64,000 nucleotides of DNA, taken from assembly GCA_903909435.1 (NCBI GenBank), contig CAIVVT010000061.1:62001-126000 (forward strand), in the 5' to 3' direction. Origin of the DNA: an uncultured Acidobacteriia bacterium (lineage in GTDB: Bacteria > Acidobacteriota > Terriglobia > Bryobacterales > Bryobacteraceae). The position numbers and the translations under genes were made by a program. Shown here piece after piece: positions 48,701-57,768 of this stretch (positions within the stretch are counted from its first letter, which is position 1; each line of letters starts with the position of its first letter). Below the pieces are notes generated by a model, which saw nothing but the letters and a program-made list of their open reading frames with translations, ran no database searches and was not told the origin of the DNA.

Positions 48701-51700
48701 ACTGGCGGGCTGGTTTCCGTTGGCAATCCGCCGCGCCTGCAGGCCGGCGATCTCCAGAACTGGACGGCCGCCCTCGTTAGCCAGCGAGAGATCCACCGTA
48801 AACGTATCCGCATCCCATTGAGACAGTTTCGCGTGCGCGGTCATGACGGGCTCGGGGCTGGCCAGTAACCGGAAGCTGCCGAGCGCGGTGGGGACATACA
48901 CCCCGGCGGCAGCGTCGGCGGACTCCAGCACGAGAGCCGCGGTCGCAGCCTGAAAGGCGGCGTCGAGCAGTGCCGGGTGGAGGCGGAAGGAGGCCAGGGA
49001 AGCGGCGATTTCGAGAGGTGCCCGGATGGAAGCAAAGACCTCCGAGGGGAGGCAGGCGAGGGATTCCAGGCCGCGAAAGGACGGTCCGTAGACCAGGCCG
49101 CAATCGCGCAGGCGGCGATAGTGTTCCTCTGGCGCGCGGGTCTGGACTCCCAGCGGGGGGCGGGCGGGAGCGGACAAAACGCGGGGCTCGGCGTGGTCGC
49201 GACTCAGCCTGCCCGTTACGTGGAGGCTCCAGTCGCATTCAGCCGAGCGTCGGCTGGACACGCGGAATGACGCTCCGCCGGACATCTCCTCAGCCACGGC
49301 AAGCTGTATGGTCAGGGCCGCATCTTCGCCCTCGGGGACAATGGCGAACTTCAGGAAGGCGACATTCTCGACAGCGTAACTGCCCGGGCCCCAGAGGTCT
49401 GTTGCCGCCTCGAGCGCCATCTCAATGAATCCCGTGGCAGGAAAGACGAGTTCACCGAAGAGGGCATGATCCTTCAGGCAGGCAAAGGACGCCGGGCCGA
49501 TCGAGGTCTCCCAGAAGCTGGCGCCGGAATGGAGTGACGATTTGAGGCGCTGGCTCAGCAGTGGCGCATCGGCGCGAACGGATGACTTCCGCAGTGGCTT
49601 CTCCAACCAGAAGCGTTCACGCTGCCAAGGGTAATTGGGCAGGTCGACCGGCTGGTGCGCCCCCGGATAAAGCTTCGACCAGTTGACCGGGCACCCGGCT
49701 GTGTAGATCTTCCCCAGGGCGCTCAGAAGCTGAGCTCGTTCGTTTTCGCTCCGCCGGAGAGAAGCGACAACCACCGCATCGTTGCCGGGAGCGCGTCCCA
49801 AGCTGCGAAGGCCTTCCTCGATCGCGGGCAGCAGGATCGGATGCGGGCTGACTTCGAGAAACAGGTCGTGTCCCGATGCGGCAAGCTGCTGTACGGCGCT
49901 CCAGAAGAGCACGGGCTCTCTCAGGTTTGAGGCCCAATACCGGGCGTCGCATTCGGTGCCGCTAAGGATCCGCCCGCGCACCGTGGAATAGAAGGGAATG
50001 GAGGCGAGTCGCGGCTGCAAGGTGCTCAGTTCGCTGAGCATGGCGGGAAGCAGGGAAGCCAGTTGAGGCGTGTGAAACGCGACATCCGACTTGACCGGCC
50101 TGCAGAAGACGGATTTCTTCTCCAGTGTGGCAACGACGGCGGCCAGGGCGTTCTTCTCGCCGGAGATAACTGCAGTGCGCGGACCGTTGATGACGGCAAC
50201 AGAGAGTTGGCGCGAGTACTCGGCGATCTCATGTTCGGCGGCTTCCGCGGAGAGTTCGACGACGGCCATTGCCCCTTTGCCGCTTTCCAGTTGAAGGAGT
50301 TGGCTTCGGCGGCAGATCACGCGTGCCGCATCCTCGACGGAGAGAGCCCCGCAAATGCAGGCTGCGGCTACCTCGCCCATGCTGTGGCCCACAACGGCAT
50401 CGGGCTCCACGCCCCAGGAACGCCAAAGCCGGGCAAGCGCGACTTGGAAGGCGAAAAGCAGCGGTTGGACGATGGAGACCCGGTCCAGACGTTCCAGGTC
50501 GGCGTTTGCGGTGAGTTCCGCGATCACACTCCAACCGGCTTCCACCTGGATCGCCCGGTCGCACTCTTCGATCCCCCGGCGGAACTCAGGTTCTGTTTCG
50601 AGCAGACCCTTGCCCATGCCGATCCACTGAGAACCATGCCCGGGAAACACGAAGACAAGCTTGCGCCGGAACCCGGCGGGCTGGTGGCCGGTGGATAGAA
50701 ACTCCGCGCTGGAACCCTGCAGGAACGCATTGAGCCGGGCCTCGATTTCCCGCACCGACCGGCCGACGATTGCGAGGCGGTGATTGTGGTGCGCGCGGCG
50801 CCGACCGGCTGACGAACTGAGTCCGCAGGGATCGGTCTCAGGTTTGCGGGAAAGCAAGCTCCGGTAGCTAAGCGCGAGGTCCCGCAAGGCTTCGGCGCTG
50901 CGGGCAGACAAGGCCAGGAGGTGGTCCCGCTCAGAACGGTCGCTCTGCGCTGCAATCCGGGGAGCGTCGGAGAGGATCGCATGGGCGTTGGTTCCGCTGA
51001 TTCCGAAGGAACTGACCCCGGCAAAACGCGGTTCTTCGCGAGCGGGCCAGGCGACGCTGGCGGCCGGTACGGCTGCGGCGACTTCATCCCACGAAATATG
51101 CGGGGAGGGATCCTTGAAATGCAGATGGGCGGGAATCGTCTCGTGTTGCAGCGCGAGCACCACCTTCATTAGCCCGGCGATGCCAGCAGCCGCTTCCGTG
51201 TGGCCGAAATTTGACTTCACCGACCCGATCCAGACCTTCCGGCCGATAGGGCGGCCGGCCCCCAGCGCTGCCGAAATTGCCCGCACCTCGATTGGATCTC
51301 CGAGCGGCGTGCCCGATCCGTGCGCCTCCACGTAATCGACCGCCGTGCCAGAAATTCCCGCGCCGGCCAGGGCCTTGCGGATCACGGCTTCCTGTGCGGC
51401 GAGGTTGGGTGCCGTAAGCCCGTTGCTCCGCCCATCCTGATTGACCGCGGAGCTGCGGACGACGGCAAGAATCCGGTCGCCGGCAGCCTGGGCGTCACTC
51501 AGTCGTTTGAGTACAACGATGCCGCAACCTTCACTGCGGACGAAGCCGTCCGCTGAAGCGTCGAAGGCTTTGCACTGGCCGTCTGGCGCGAGTGCGGCGA
51601 TCTTCGAAAAATAGACGGTCAGCTCGGGCGAAATCAACAGATTGACGCCGCCGGCCAGGGCCATTGTGCACTCCCCGGCGCGGAGAGCCTGGCACGCCAG

Positions 51701-52309
51701 GTGAACTGTTATCAGGGAAGAGGAGCAGGCCGTGTCCACGGTGATGCCGGGACCGTGAAGTCCCAGGAAATAGGAGACCCGTCCGGACAGGAGGCTGGGG
51801 GACGTGCCGGTGCCAAAGTACGAGTCGATCCCGGAGAGCTCGCCCTGAACCTGCATTTGCAGGTAGTCATGCGTGGTGACGCCAATGTAGACTCCGGTCT
51901 GGCTACCGGCGATCCGTTCCAGCGGGATGCCTGCATGTTCGAGCGCCTCCCAGGCAACTTCGAGAGTAAGGCGCTGCTGCGGATCCAGGGTGATGGCTTC
52001 GCGGGGAGTGATTCCGAAGAAGCTGGCATCGAAACCGTCGACCTCATCCAGATACCCGCCTTTGGGCTTGTCGCCTTCCGCGCTGCGTCTGGCGGCAGGA
52101 AACTCCGAAATCGCATTTTGCCCGTCGCGCAGCATATTCCAGAAGCTCTCGGGATCGTGAATGCCGCCTGGAAACCGGCAACCCATGCCGATAATGGCGA
52201 TGGGCTCCGTGCGCGCCCGCTCGCTGGCAGCAAGCCGGGCCTGCAGGGATTCAACAGCGATGAGGGCCTGTTTGGCGAAGGAGAGCGGCTCACCTGGGGG
52301 AGGCGTCAT
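45767..52309 (-). CDS. PKS module KS-AT-DH-ER-KR-ACP (fully reducing)
   Basis: This 2,180-residue module adds two carbons and reduces the beta-carbon to methylene. An N-terminal coiled coil (~9-34) precedes KS (~36-460; DTACSSS Cys ~195, His ~330 and ~370). AT (~552-850) has GHSMGE (Ser ~643) and VAFHT, malonyl-like. DH (~905-1195) has HALFGELVFP (His ~948) and LLDAAFQ (Asp ~1116). ER (~1430-1755) has AAGLNFLDVL and the nucleotide site HSAAGGLGLAAVQ. KR (~1775-1955) has LITGGLGALG, catalytic Ser ~1908 and Tyr ~1921. ACP has YGFDSLV (Ser ~2087). The acidic helical tail (SESELASLLDDELAHL) is a docking segment. All catalytic residues look intact. It overlaps the upstream module by four bases (ATGA) and lies eight bases before the terminal module. 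Confidence 0.92.
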   Translation of the reverse strand: MTPPPGEPLSFAKQALIAVESLQARLAASERARTEPIAIIGMGCRFPGGIHDPESFWNMLRDGQNAISEFPAARRSAEGDKPKGGYLDEVDGFDASFFGITPREAITLDPQQRLTLEVAWEALEHAGIPLERIAGSQTGVYIGVTTHDYLQMQVQGELSGIDSYFGTGTSPSLLSGRVSYFLGLHGPGITVDTACSSSLITVHLACQALRAGECTMALAGGVNLLISPELTVYFSKIAALAPDGQCKAFDASADGFVRSEGCGIVVLKRLSDAQAAGDRILAVVRSSAVNQDGRSNGLTAPNLAAQEAVIRKALAGAGISGTAVDYVEAHGSGTPLGDPIEVRAISAALGAGRPIGRKVWIGSVKSNFGHTEAAAGIAGLMKVVLALQHETIPAHLHFKDPSPHISWDEVAAAVPAASVAWPAREEPRFAGVSSFGISGTNAHAILSDAPRIAAQSDRSERDHLLALSARSAEALRDLALSYRSLLSRKPETDPCGLSSSAGRRRAHHNHRLAIVGRSVREIEARLNAFLQGSSAEFLSTGHQPAGFRRKLVFVFPGHGSQWIGMGKGLLETEPEFRRGIEECDRAIQVEAGWSVIAELTANADLERLDRVSIVQPLLFAFQVALARLWRSWGVEPDAVVGHSMGEVAAACICGALSVEDAARVICRRSQLLQLESGKGAMAVVELSAEAAEHEIAEYSRQLSVAVINGPRTAVISGEKNALAAVVATLEKKSVFCRPVKSDVAFHTPQLASLLPAMLSELSTLQPRLASIPFYSTVRGRILSGTECDARYWASNLREPVLFWSAVQQLAASGHDLFLEVSPHPILLPAIEEGLRSLGRAPGNDAVVVASLRRSENERAQLLSALGKIYTAGCPVNWSKLYPGAHQPVDLPNYPWQRERFWLEKPLRKSSVRADAPLLSQRLKSSLHSGASFWETSIGPASFACLKDHALFGELVFPATGFIEMALEAATDLWGPGSYAVENVAFLKFAIVPEGEDAALTIQLAVAEEMSGGASFRVSSRRSAECDWSLHVTGRLSRDHAEPRVLSAPARPPLGVQTRAPEEHYRRLRDCGLVYGPSFRGLESLACLPSEVFASIRAPLEIAASLASFRLHPALLDAAFQAATAALVLESADAAAGVYVPTALGSFRLLASPEPVMTAHAKLSQWDADTFTVDLSLANEGGRPVLEIAGLQARRIANGNQPASSAENVPSLYRIDWKQLPPGHLHPPNPGTWVLVNPGTPNHSRESLRDVASLLRQAGHREIVTTAGDFSRETVCAQSCGAFCGVVFFAAGEEPEQLQQSVEDSCLSLLAIARSMAGSDWPVATRLFIVTRAGQHVAPHEAGSPSQSALWGLGKTLALEQPALRATLIDLDPLAGSHDALQLVDVLLNLASEALEGEDQLALRGNDLCAARLSVCSDEPQAQPELVPAGSRAYRLTMNTPGVLDHLQLRETARQDPAPGQVEIEVAAAGLNFLDVLSAMGARPDATASVPLRLGYECAGRVVRVGSGVRSLQVGDAVVAVSPESLASHVLVPETLVARFPRGLTLEQAAGIPVAWVTAWYALEHLARIRKGESVLIHSAAGGLGLAAVQIARRAGAEIFATAGTEEKRDYLRSLGIRHVMDSRSLAFSDEILRITAGRGVDIVLNSLTGAAVERGIATLATCGRFLEVGKKDIYEDRQIGLLPFRKNLSYFAIDLAWMAEGRPEVIGDALREVLRHFEDGSLHPVPLNVFPISRAAEAFHLMAQGRHTGRVVLTAGPDALISAAADGRPAFEDGTYLITGGLGALGLKVAQWMALRGARSLVLLGRSEPSALAARAVESLREHGVQVTVELADIADTLQVTRVLNAIDTALPALRGVVHAAGTVADGTALDLDAARFRKVLAPKIQGTWNLHLATRSRALDCFVLFSSAASVLGSPGQANYAAANAFMDAVAHLRRSQGLAAQSVNWGPWSEAGMAAQRNLSEKLVKEGLASLTPAQGIAALEQVMRRNDPQVTVFALNARQWSEAHPTQSGSDRRLVADLIGSKPAPNPHNMPPKEDFAASLQASSGPRRRALLEAKLREAAAQVLRLPLLRVDPAETFGSYGFDSLVALEFRNRMQTLLDVKLSATMVWNYPTISALAVHLAELLGLPLDAGEVVPRSPAASPGTSQDAETLSESELASLLDDELAHLGFSSPAEPST

Positions 52310-55300
52310 GGCGTTTTCTCCAGCGGCATTGAGGCCAGCGTAGCGGCAAGCTGCGCCATGGCTTCCTCTTCCGAGAGGTCGCGCACGCGGGAGACGACGC
52401 TCGGATCTTCGGATGATGTTTTCTGCGCCGCAGGTTCTTCAGGGGCGGCCGGACCGAAGCCCATGCGGGTTTCGAGGAGTTCTCCGAGAGCGGTGATGGT
52501 CGGATGTTCGAAGATCAGCGTCGGGGGGAACTTCAGGCCCGTGTCCGCTGCGAGGGCGTTGCTGAGTTCGACCGCCATCAGCGAGTCGAGCCCCAGTTCC
52601 CGCAACGGACGGTTCGGATCCAGCGAATGGGAAGCCTTGTACCCCAGCACAGAGCGTGCGCGGGATGTGATCTGTTCAGAGAGAAGCCCGCGGCGCTGCG
52701 TGGGGAGAGCTTGTGCCAGGCGGTCTCGCAGATCGCTCCTGGCGGCTGCGGCTGAGCCGGCGCCCGTGTTCGACTGATCCGGGCGGCGCGGTAATGCGCG
52801 TCCGGGCGGAAAGGCAGGCAGGACGATTTCTTTTCGCCCAGGCATGATGGCGACCTGTGTCAAGCCCTGGCTGATGGCGCAGCCCAGCATGGCGACGCCC
52901 TTGTCTGGCTCGATCCAATCGAGGCCGCGCGCCTTCAGGCGTTTCTCGCCAGAGGTCCCGGCGAGCGTAGCGAGACCGCCTCCCGACCACGGGCCCCAGT
53001 TGATGCTCAAGGCGGGCAAGCCCGAAGCCCGGCGACAGTGCGCGAGTGTGTCGAGCCCGGCGTTCGCGGCAGCGTAGTTTCCCTGTCCGGCAGAGCCGAC
53101 CAAAGAAGCTCCGGCGGAAAACAGCACAAAGAAATCCAGGCTCAGCGATTCCGTGGCGCGATGGAGATTCCACGCGCCGTCGATCTTCGCGGGAAGCACG
53201 GACGCAAACTGAGACCATGACTGGCTCGTGAGAACGCCGTCCGCAAGGGTTCCGGCCGCGTGAACGACGCCGCGCAGGGGGGGCATGGATGCCGCTATTT
53301 CGGAGAACACGGCATTCAGCAGCGGTTCCGACTCCACGGCAACCTGGCGGACCTGCACGTTGGCGCCGCCGGCGCACAATTCTGCGATCAGACCCTCGGC
53401 GTGCTGCGAAGCGGGGCGGCGGCCCAGCAGCATCAGATGCCGGGCACCGGAGTCCACCAGCCATTTCGCGACCCGCAAGCCCAAAACGCCGAGGCCTCCG
53501 GTGATCAGATACGTGGCGTCCGACCGGATGGCTGGCGCTGCGGCCGCCGTCAACGAGAAGGGAGCAAGCCGCGCGATGAAGCGTTCACTGCCGCGCAGGG
53601 CCACCTCAGGTTCAGCGGCTTCGGATTCCAGTTCGCGAAGAATCGCGAGCGCTTCGTCCGTCGCCGGATCCGGGTCGAGATCGACTCGGGTGCAACGAAG
53701 TTCCGGGTGTTCGAGCGCGAGCACGCGGCCCAGGCCCCACAGCGGCGCGGAGCGGAAGCCGGTGACGCGGGAGGATCCAGCGGGCTGCGTCCCGCGGGTC
53801 AACAGCCATAACCGCGGGGCTTTAGCGGATGAGCTTTGGGAAATCGCCCGAAGCAGCCGCAAGACACTGCCGAGCGAAACCTTCGGTTGTTCCTCGCTCC
53901 AAAGATGGATTATCCCTTTCAGGCTTTGCGTCCCAGATCCGGCGGCGTCACGCATCGCCGGCCCGAAACAATCCGGGTTCTGCAGATCGATCTCACTGGC
54001 GCTCAGAACGAAACAGCGGTGGCCCTGCGCTTCGAGTAACCCTGCGAGGCGGCCCCCAACACCGCCTGCGTCGCCGAGGATGATCCAGCTTCCTCCGGGC
54101 GCTGCTGCCGCTGCGGTCGCCGGCCCCGCCGCAACCCATTCGGGAGCATAGGCCATGTCTGCGCGGGCGGGGCCGGACAAGCGGATCAGCAGGTCCCGCC
54201 GGGCCCTCTTTAGGCGGGCCCCCTTGACGGCCACAATAACTTTGCCCGAGTCGTCCACCAGGCTGGCGTCCGCAACGAAAACATCGGGGCTGTGGCCCTC
54301 GCCGCGCCGTTCGGCGTGCCACCATAATCTGCCCTGTACCGGAGCGTAGATGTTCACCTGCTCTACACTGATCGGCACGTAAATGTCGTCGCCCGGCTTG
54401 AGGCCTGTGACTCCGCCTCCCGAGTAGCTCAGCGACATAACCTGGAAGCACGAATCGACAAGTCCCGGATGGGGTCCATAGGCGTCTTCGGCTTCCTGCG
54501 GCAGGCGAAGACGGCAGAGGGACTCTCTCTCACCGCGCCAGATCTGTTGCATCCAGCGGTAGGCGGGTCCGAGATGATAGCCCGCCTCGCGAAGCGGGCC
54601 GAAGAATCCGGCGTCTGTCAGTCCGCCGTTGCACCGCGCGCGGATTTCATCGAGGCGCAGTGGAGCGGGGGCGGGACGGGAATCCGCGCTCTCCAGGCAG
54701 CCGGTGGAGTGCGTGATCCACTCATCGTCGCCCGCCGCAAGGCTTCGCGTATCAACCGTATACTGATTCGGCAGGCGTCTTTGCAGTCTGAGCGCGACAC
54801 GGCGTGTCTCATCGTTTTCGAGGGACAGCGCCTGCGGGAAATAGACGTCCCGAATCTCCAGCGGAGCGGCAGGTTCGAGCAACGAAGCGGCTGCCATGAT
54901 CATGGACAAGTGGCAGGCGCCGGGCACGACCACGACCTCAAAAATGCGGTGGTCTTCCAGTACGGGGTTTGACGTGTGGAACTCCGTCTCGAAGACGATC
55001 GAATCGTCGTCATCCTGCGTCCGGGTTGTGAGAAAGGCATGGGTTCGCTCAGGCGCGCCGGCCGTTGCCTTTGAGGGCCGCGGAGCTTTCAGCCAGTAGC
55101 TATCCCGGGCGAACGGATAAAAAGGCCGGTCCGTCTTGCTCCGCCCATAAGGCCGGTCATAGCCGTTCCAATCCACGTTGGCGCCGCTGACATAGAGCGC
55201 GGCCAGGCTCTCGAGCATCTGCCGCCACTCGGCGCGCCCCTGGCGCAGCGACGGCAGCCAGGCGGCATCGCGGGTCATGGTGCTGCGCCCCAGGGAGAGC

Positions 55301-57768
55301 AAAACGGCGCCAGGACCGATTTCGAGGAGCGCCTCAAAGCCGGCCGCCGAGAGCGTCTCCATGCCCTGACAGAACTGAACCGGCTGCATGATGTGATTGA
55401 GCCAGTAAGCGCTGGAACAGACTTCGGAATCGATCCATGTGCCGGTGAGGCCCGAGATGATTGCGGTGTGCGGTTCGGAGTAATGCACGGTCTGAAGCAG
55501 GCGGCTCAGACCGTCGGCCACCGGCTGCATGAGAGGCGAGTGGGCGGCGACCTTCCCCTGCAGCAACTGGCAGTGGATGCCATTGGCCTGCAACACGGCG
55601 ATAGCAGCATCGATAGCTTCGGGCACGCCCGAAATGGTGGTCTCGTTGGGGCTGTTGTACGCGGCCAGCGAAATGCGGATCTCAGTCTTCGCGAGAACCG
55701 TCTGCACGACCGAGCCCGGCGCCATTGCGGCGGCCATTGCTCCCTCGGCCGTGCAGGCCATTAGCCGGCCACGCTCCGTGACGATCTGAAGTGCGTCCTT
55801 CAGACCGAGTACGCCGGCCGCACAGGCCGCGGCGTATTCTCCAGTCGAGTGTCCGAAGACGGCATCCGGCAAAATGCCCCAGGACTTCCACAACTCAAAA
55901 AGACCCACCTGGATGACAAAAAGGGCCGGCTGCGCCCAGACCATTTCCTGCAGGCGGCCCACGGTGCCCGAGTGGGAGAACATCACCTGGAGGATTGAGT
56001 TTCCGGTGGCCTCAAGATAGAGTTCCTCGCACTGGTCCAGCACGCCACGAAACACGGGTTGCGTCTCATAAAGCGACTTGCCCATGTCCGGATACTGGGA
56101 GCCGTGGCCCGTGAAAAGGAAGGCGGTCTTCGGTGCCCGCAGGCCCTTGACCTGCCCGGTCCGAAGCCCGGCAGGACTGGCTCCGGAACGCCACTCCCCC
56201 AGAAGGGTATGCGCCTCGGCACAGTCTTCCACCACAGCGGCCAAACGGTATCCGAAGTGAGAGCGGCCTGCGCCAGCCGTATAGCAGACGTCACCCGGAT
56301 CGGCGTCCGGATTCGAAGCGAAGTCCGCCTGCCAGCCAGCCGCCACCTTTTGCAAACCCTCCTCGGACTTCGCAGACAATGCGAGGACGTGCAAGGGACG
56401 GGTCCAGGGAGTGGCAGCGCGCGCGGCCACTGGAGCTTCCTCCAGAATGACGTGAGCGTTGGCGCCAGTGATTCCGAAAGCGCTGACGCCGGCCAGACGC
56501 GGGGAGCCCGAAAGCGGCCAGGGAGTCAACTCACGCGGGACGACCGTACACACGTCGCCCCAAGGAATGTGAGGATTCGGCGTATTCAAATGAACCTGGG
56601 GGGGGATCTGCCCGTGCTGTAAAGAGAGCACGACTTTGATGATGCCCCCCACGCCCGCAGCCGATTCCATGTGACCGACATTCGCCTTCAGCGACCCGAT
56701 CCGTAAGGGCTGATCCTTTGGCCTGCCCTCGGAATAGACTGCGTCCAGCGCCTCCACTTCGATGGGATCGCCTAGCAGGGTACCCGTACCGTGCGCTTCC
56801 ACGTATTGAACCTGCTCCGGACTGACGCGGGCATTGGCCAGCGCCCGACGGATTACGGCCTGTTGCGCGAAGCCATTGGGCACGGTGAGGCCGCTACTGG
56901 CTCCGTCCTGATTCACAGCGGACCCGCGTACCAGAGCAAGAATCCGGTCTCCGTCGGCCAGGGCATCGGGGAGTCGTTTGAGGACAACAACGCCGCAGCC
57001 TTCGCCACGGCCGTAGCCTCGCGCTGCGGCGTCGAACGTTCTGCAGCGTCCATCCTCTGTCAGGAGGCGCGCTCTGGAGAGCGCGATAGATATCTCCGGG
57101 GAGAGGATCAGATTCACGCCACCGGTCAGCGCGGCCCGGCATTCTCCCGAGCGCAAACTCTGGCAAGCCAGGTGGAACGCCACGAGGGATGAAGAACATG
57201 CTGTGTCGATGGCGACACTGGGGCCCTGCAGTCCGAGGAAGTAGGCAATCCGGCCGGCTGTGGCATTCAGCGAATTGCCCGTGATGTAATGCGCATCCAG
57301 ACGGGCCAGGTCGCCCCCGGCCAGATCTGCGGCTTCGACCCGCCGCCCGTATGTGTTGTAAGTAACACCGACGAACACTCCGGTATCGGTTCCGGCCAGT
57401 GTGTGGGGCGCGATGGACGCGTCTTCGAGCGCATGCCACGCAGCTTCCAGAAGCAGGCGCTGCTGCGGATCGAGCGTGAGCGCCTCCCGGGGAGAGATGC
57501 CAAAGAACGAAGCATCGAAACGGTCGACACCATCGAGAAAGCCGCCCTGGCGCGCGTACATTGTGCCTGGGACACCGGGATCGGCGTTGTAGTAATCGTC
57601 AATACTCCAGCGGCTCGCGGGGACTTCGCGAACGCCATCGCCGCCGTTGCGGAGAAATTCCCAGAACGCCGCAGGGGTGTCTGCGCCGCCCGGGAACCGG
57701 CATCCGATGCCAATAATGGCAACCGGCGGGGGCACCGGGTATTCCTCCGGCTTGTACCTCGAATTCAT
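52306..57768 (-). CDS. PKS module KS-AT-DH-KR-ACP
   Basis: This module of about 1,820 residues makes an alpha,beta-alkene. KS has DTACSSS (Cys ~191) and EAHGTGT. AT has GHSTGE, but VAAHS replaces the malonyl HAFHS motif, so extender choice is uncertain. DH has EDHRIFEVVVVP, with His present and the usual Gly of HxxxGxxxxP replaced by Glu, and LVDSCFQ with its Asp. KR has LITGGLGVLG, FSAGASLVGS and GNYAAANAG. ACP has LGLDSLMAVEL. No ER. The tail (LSEEEAMAQLAATLASM) is a docking helix pair. ATG 57768 gives a four-base overlap with the gene before it; the frame to 57786 has no supporting signal. Confidence 0.9.
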   Translation of the reverse strand: MNSRYKPEEYPVPPPVAIIGIGCRFPGGADTPAAFWEFLRNGGDGVREVPASRWSIDDYYNADPGVPGTMYARQGGFLDGVDRFDASFFGISPREALTLDPQQRLLLEAAWHALEDASIAPHTLAGTDTGVFVGVTYNTYGRRVEAADLAGGDLARLDAHYITGNSLNATAGRIAYFLGLQGPSVAIDTACSSSLVAFHLACQSLRSGECRAALTGGVNLILSPEISIALSRARLLTEDGRCRTFDAAARGYGRGEGCGVVVLKRLPDALADGDRILALVRGSAVNQDGASSGLTVPNGFAQQAVIRRALANARVSPEQVQYVEAHGTGTLLGDPIEVEALDAVYSEGRPKDQPLRIGSLKANVGHMESAAGVGGIIKVVLSLQHGQIPPQVHLNTPNPHIPWGDVCTVVPRELTPWPLSGSPRLAGVSAFGITGANAHVILEEAPVAARAATPWTRPLHVLALSAKSEEGLQKVAAGWQADFASNPDADPGDVCYTAGAGRSHFGYRLAAVVEDCAEAHTLLGEWRSGASPAGLRTGQVKGLRAPKTAFLFTGHGSQYPDMGKSLYETQPVFRGVLDQCEELYLEATGNSILQVMFSHSGTVGRLQEMVWAQPALFVIQVGLFELWKSWGILPDAVFGHSTGEYAAACAAGVLGLKDALQIVTERGRLMACTAEGAMAAAMAPGSVVQTVLAKTEIRISLAAYNSPNETTISGVPEAIDAAIAVLQANGIHCQLLQGKVAAHSPLMQPVADGLSRLLQTVHYSEPHTAIISGLTGTWIDSEVCSSAYWLNHIMQPVQFCQGMETLSAAGFEALLEIGPGAVLLSLGRSTMTRDAAWLPSLRQGRAEWRQMLESLAALYVSGANVDWNGYDRPYGRSKTDRPFYPFARDSYWLKAPRPSKATAGAPERTHAFLTTRTQDDDDSIVFETEFHTSNPVLEDHRIFEVVVVPGACHLSMIMAAASLLEPAAPLEIRDVYFPQALSLENDETRRVALRLQRRLPNQYTVDTRSLAAGDDEWITHSTGCLESADSRPAPAPLRLDEIRARCNGGLTDAGFFGPLREAGYHLGPAYRWMQQIWRGERESLCRLRLPQEAEDAYGPHPGLVDSCFQVMSLSYSGGGVTGLKPGDDIYVPISVEQVNIYAPVQGRLWWHAERRGEGHSPDVFVADASLVDDSGKVIVAVKGARLKRARRDLLIRLSGPARADMAYAPEWVAAGPATAAAAAPGGSWIILGDAGGVGGRLAGLLEAQGHRCFVLSASEIDLQNPDCFGPAMRDAAGSGTQSLKGIIHLWSEEQPKVSLGSVLRLLRAISQSSSAKAPRLWLLTRGTQPAGSSRVTGFRSAPLWGLGRVLALEHPELRCTRVDLDPDPATDEALAILRELESEAAEPEVALRGSERFIARLAPFSLTAAAAPAIRSDATYLITGGLGVLGLRVAKWLVDSGARHLMLLGRRPASQHAEGLIAELCAGGANVQVRQVAVESEPLLNAVFSEIAASMPPLRGVVHAAGTLADGVLTSQSWSQFASVLPAKIDGAWNLHRATESLSLDFFVLFSAGASLVGSAGQGNYAAANAGLDTLAHCRRASGLPALSINWGPWSGGGLATLAGTSGEKRLKARGLDWIEPDKGVAMLGCAISQGLTQVAIMPGRKEIVLPAFPPGRALPRRPDQSNTGAGSAAAARSDLRDRLAQALPTQRRGLLSEQITSRARSVLGYKASHSLDPNRPLRELGLDSLMAVELSNALAADTGLKFPPTLIFEHPTITALGELLETRMGFGPAAPEEPAAQKTSSEDPSVVSRVRDLSEEEAMAQLAATLASMPLEKTP

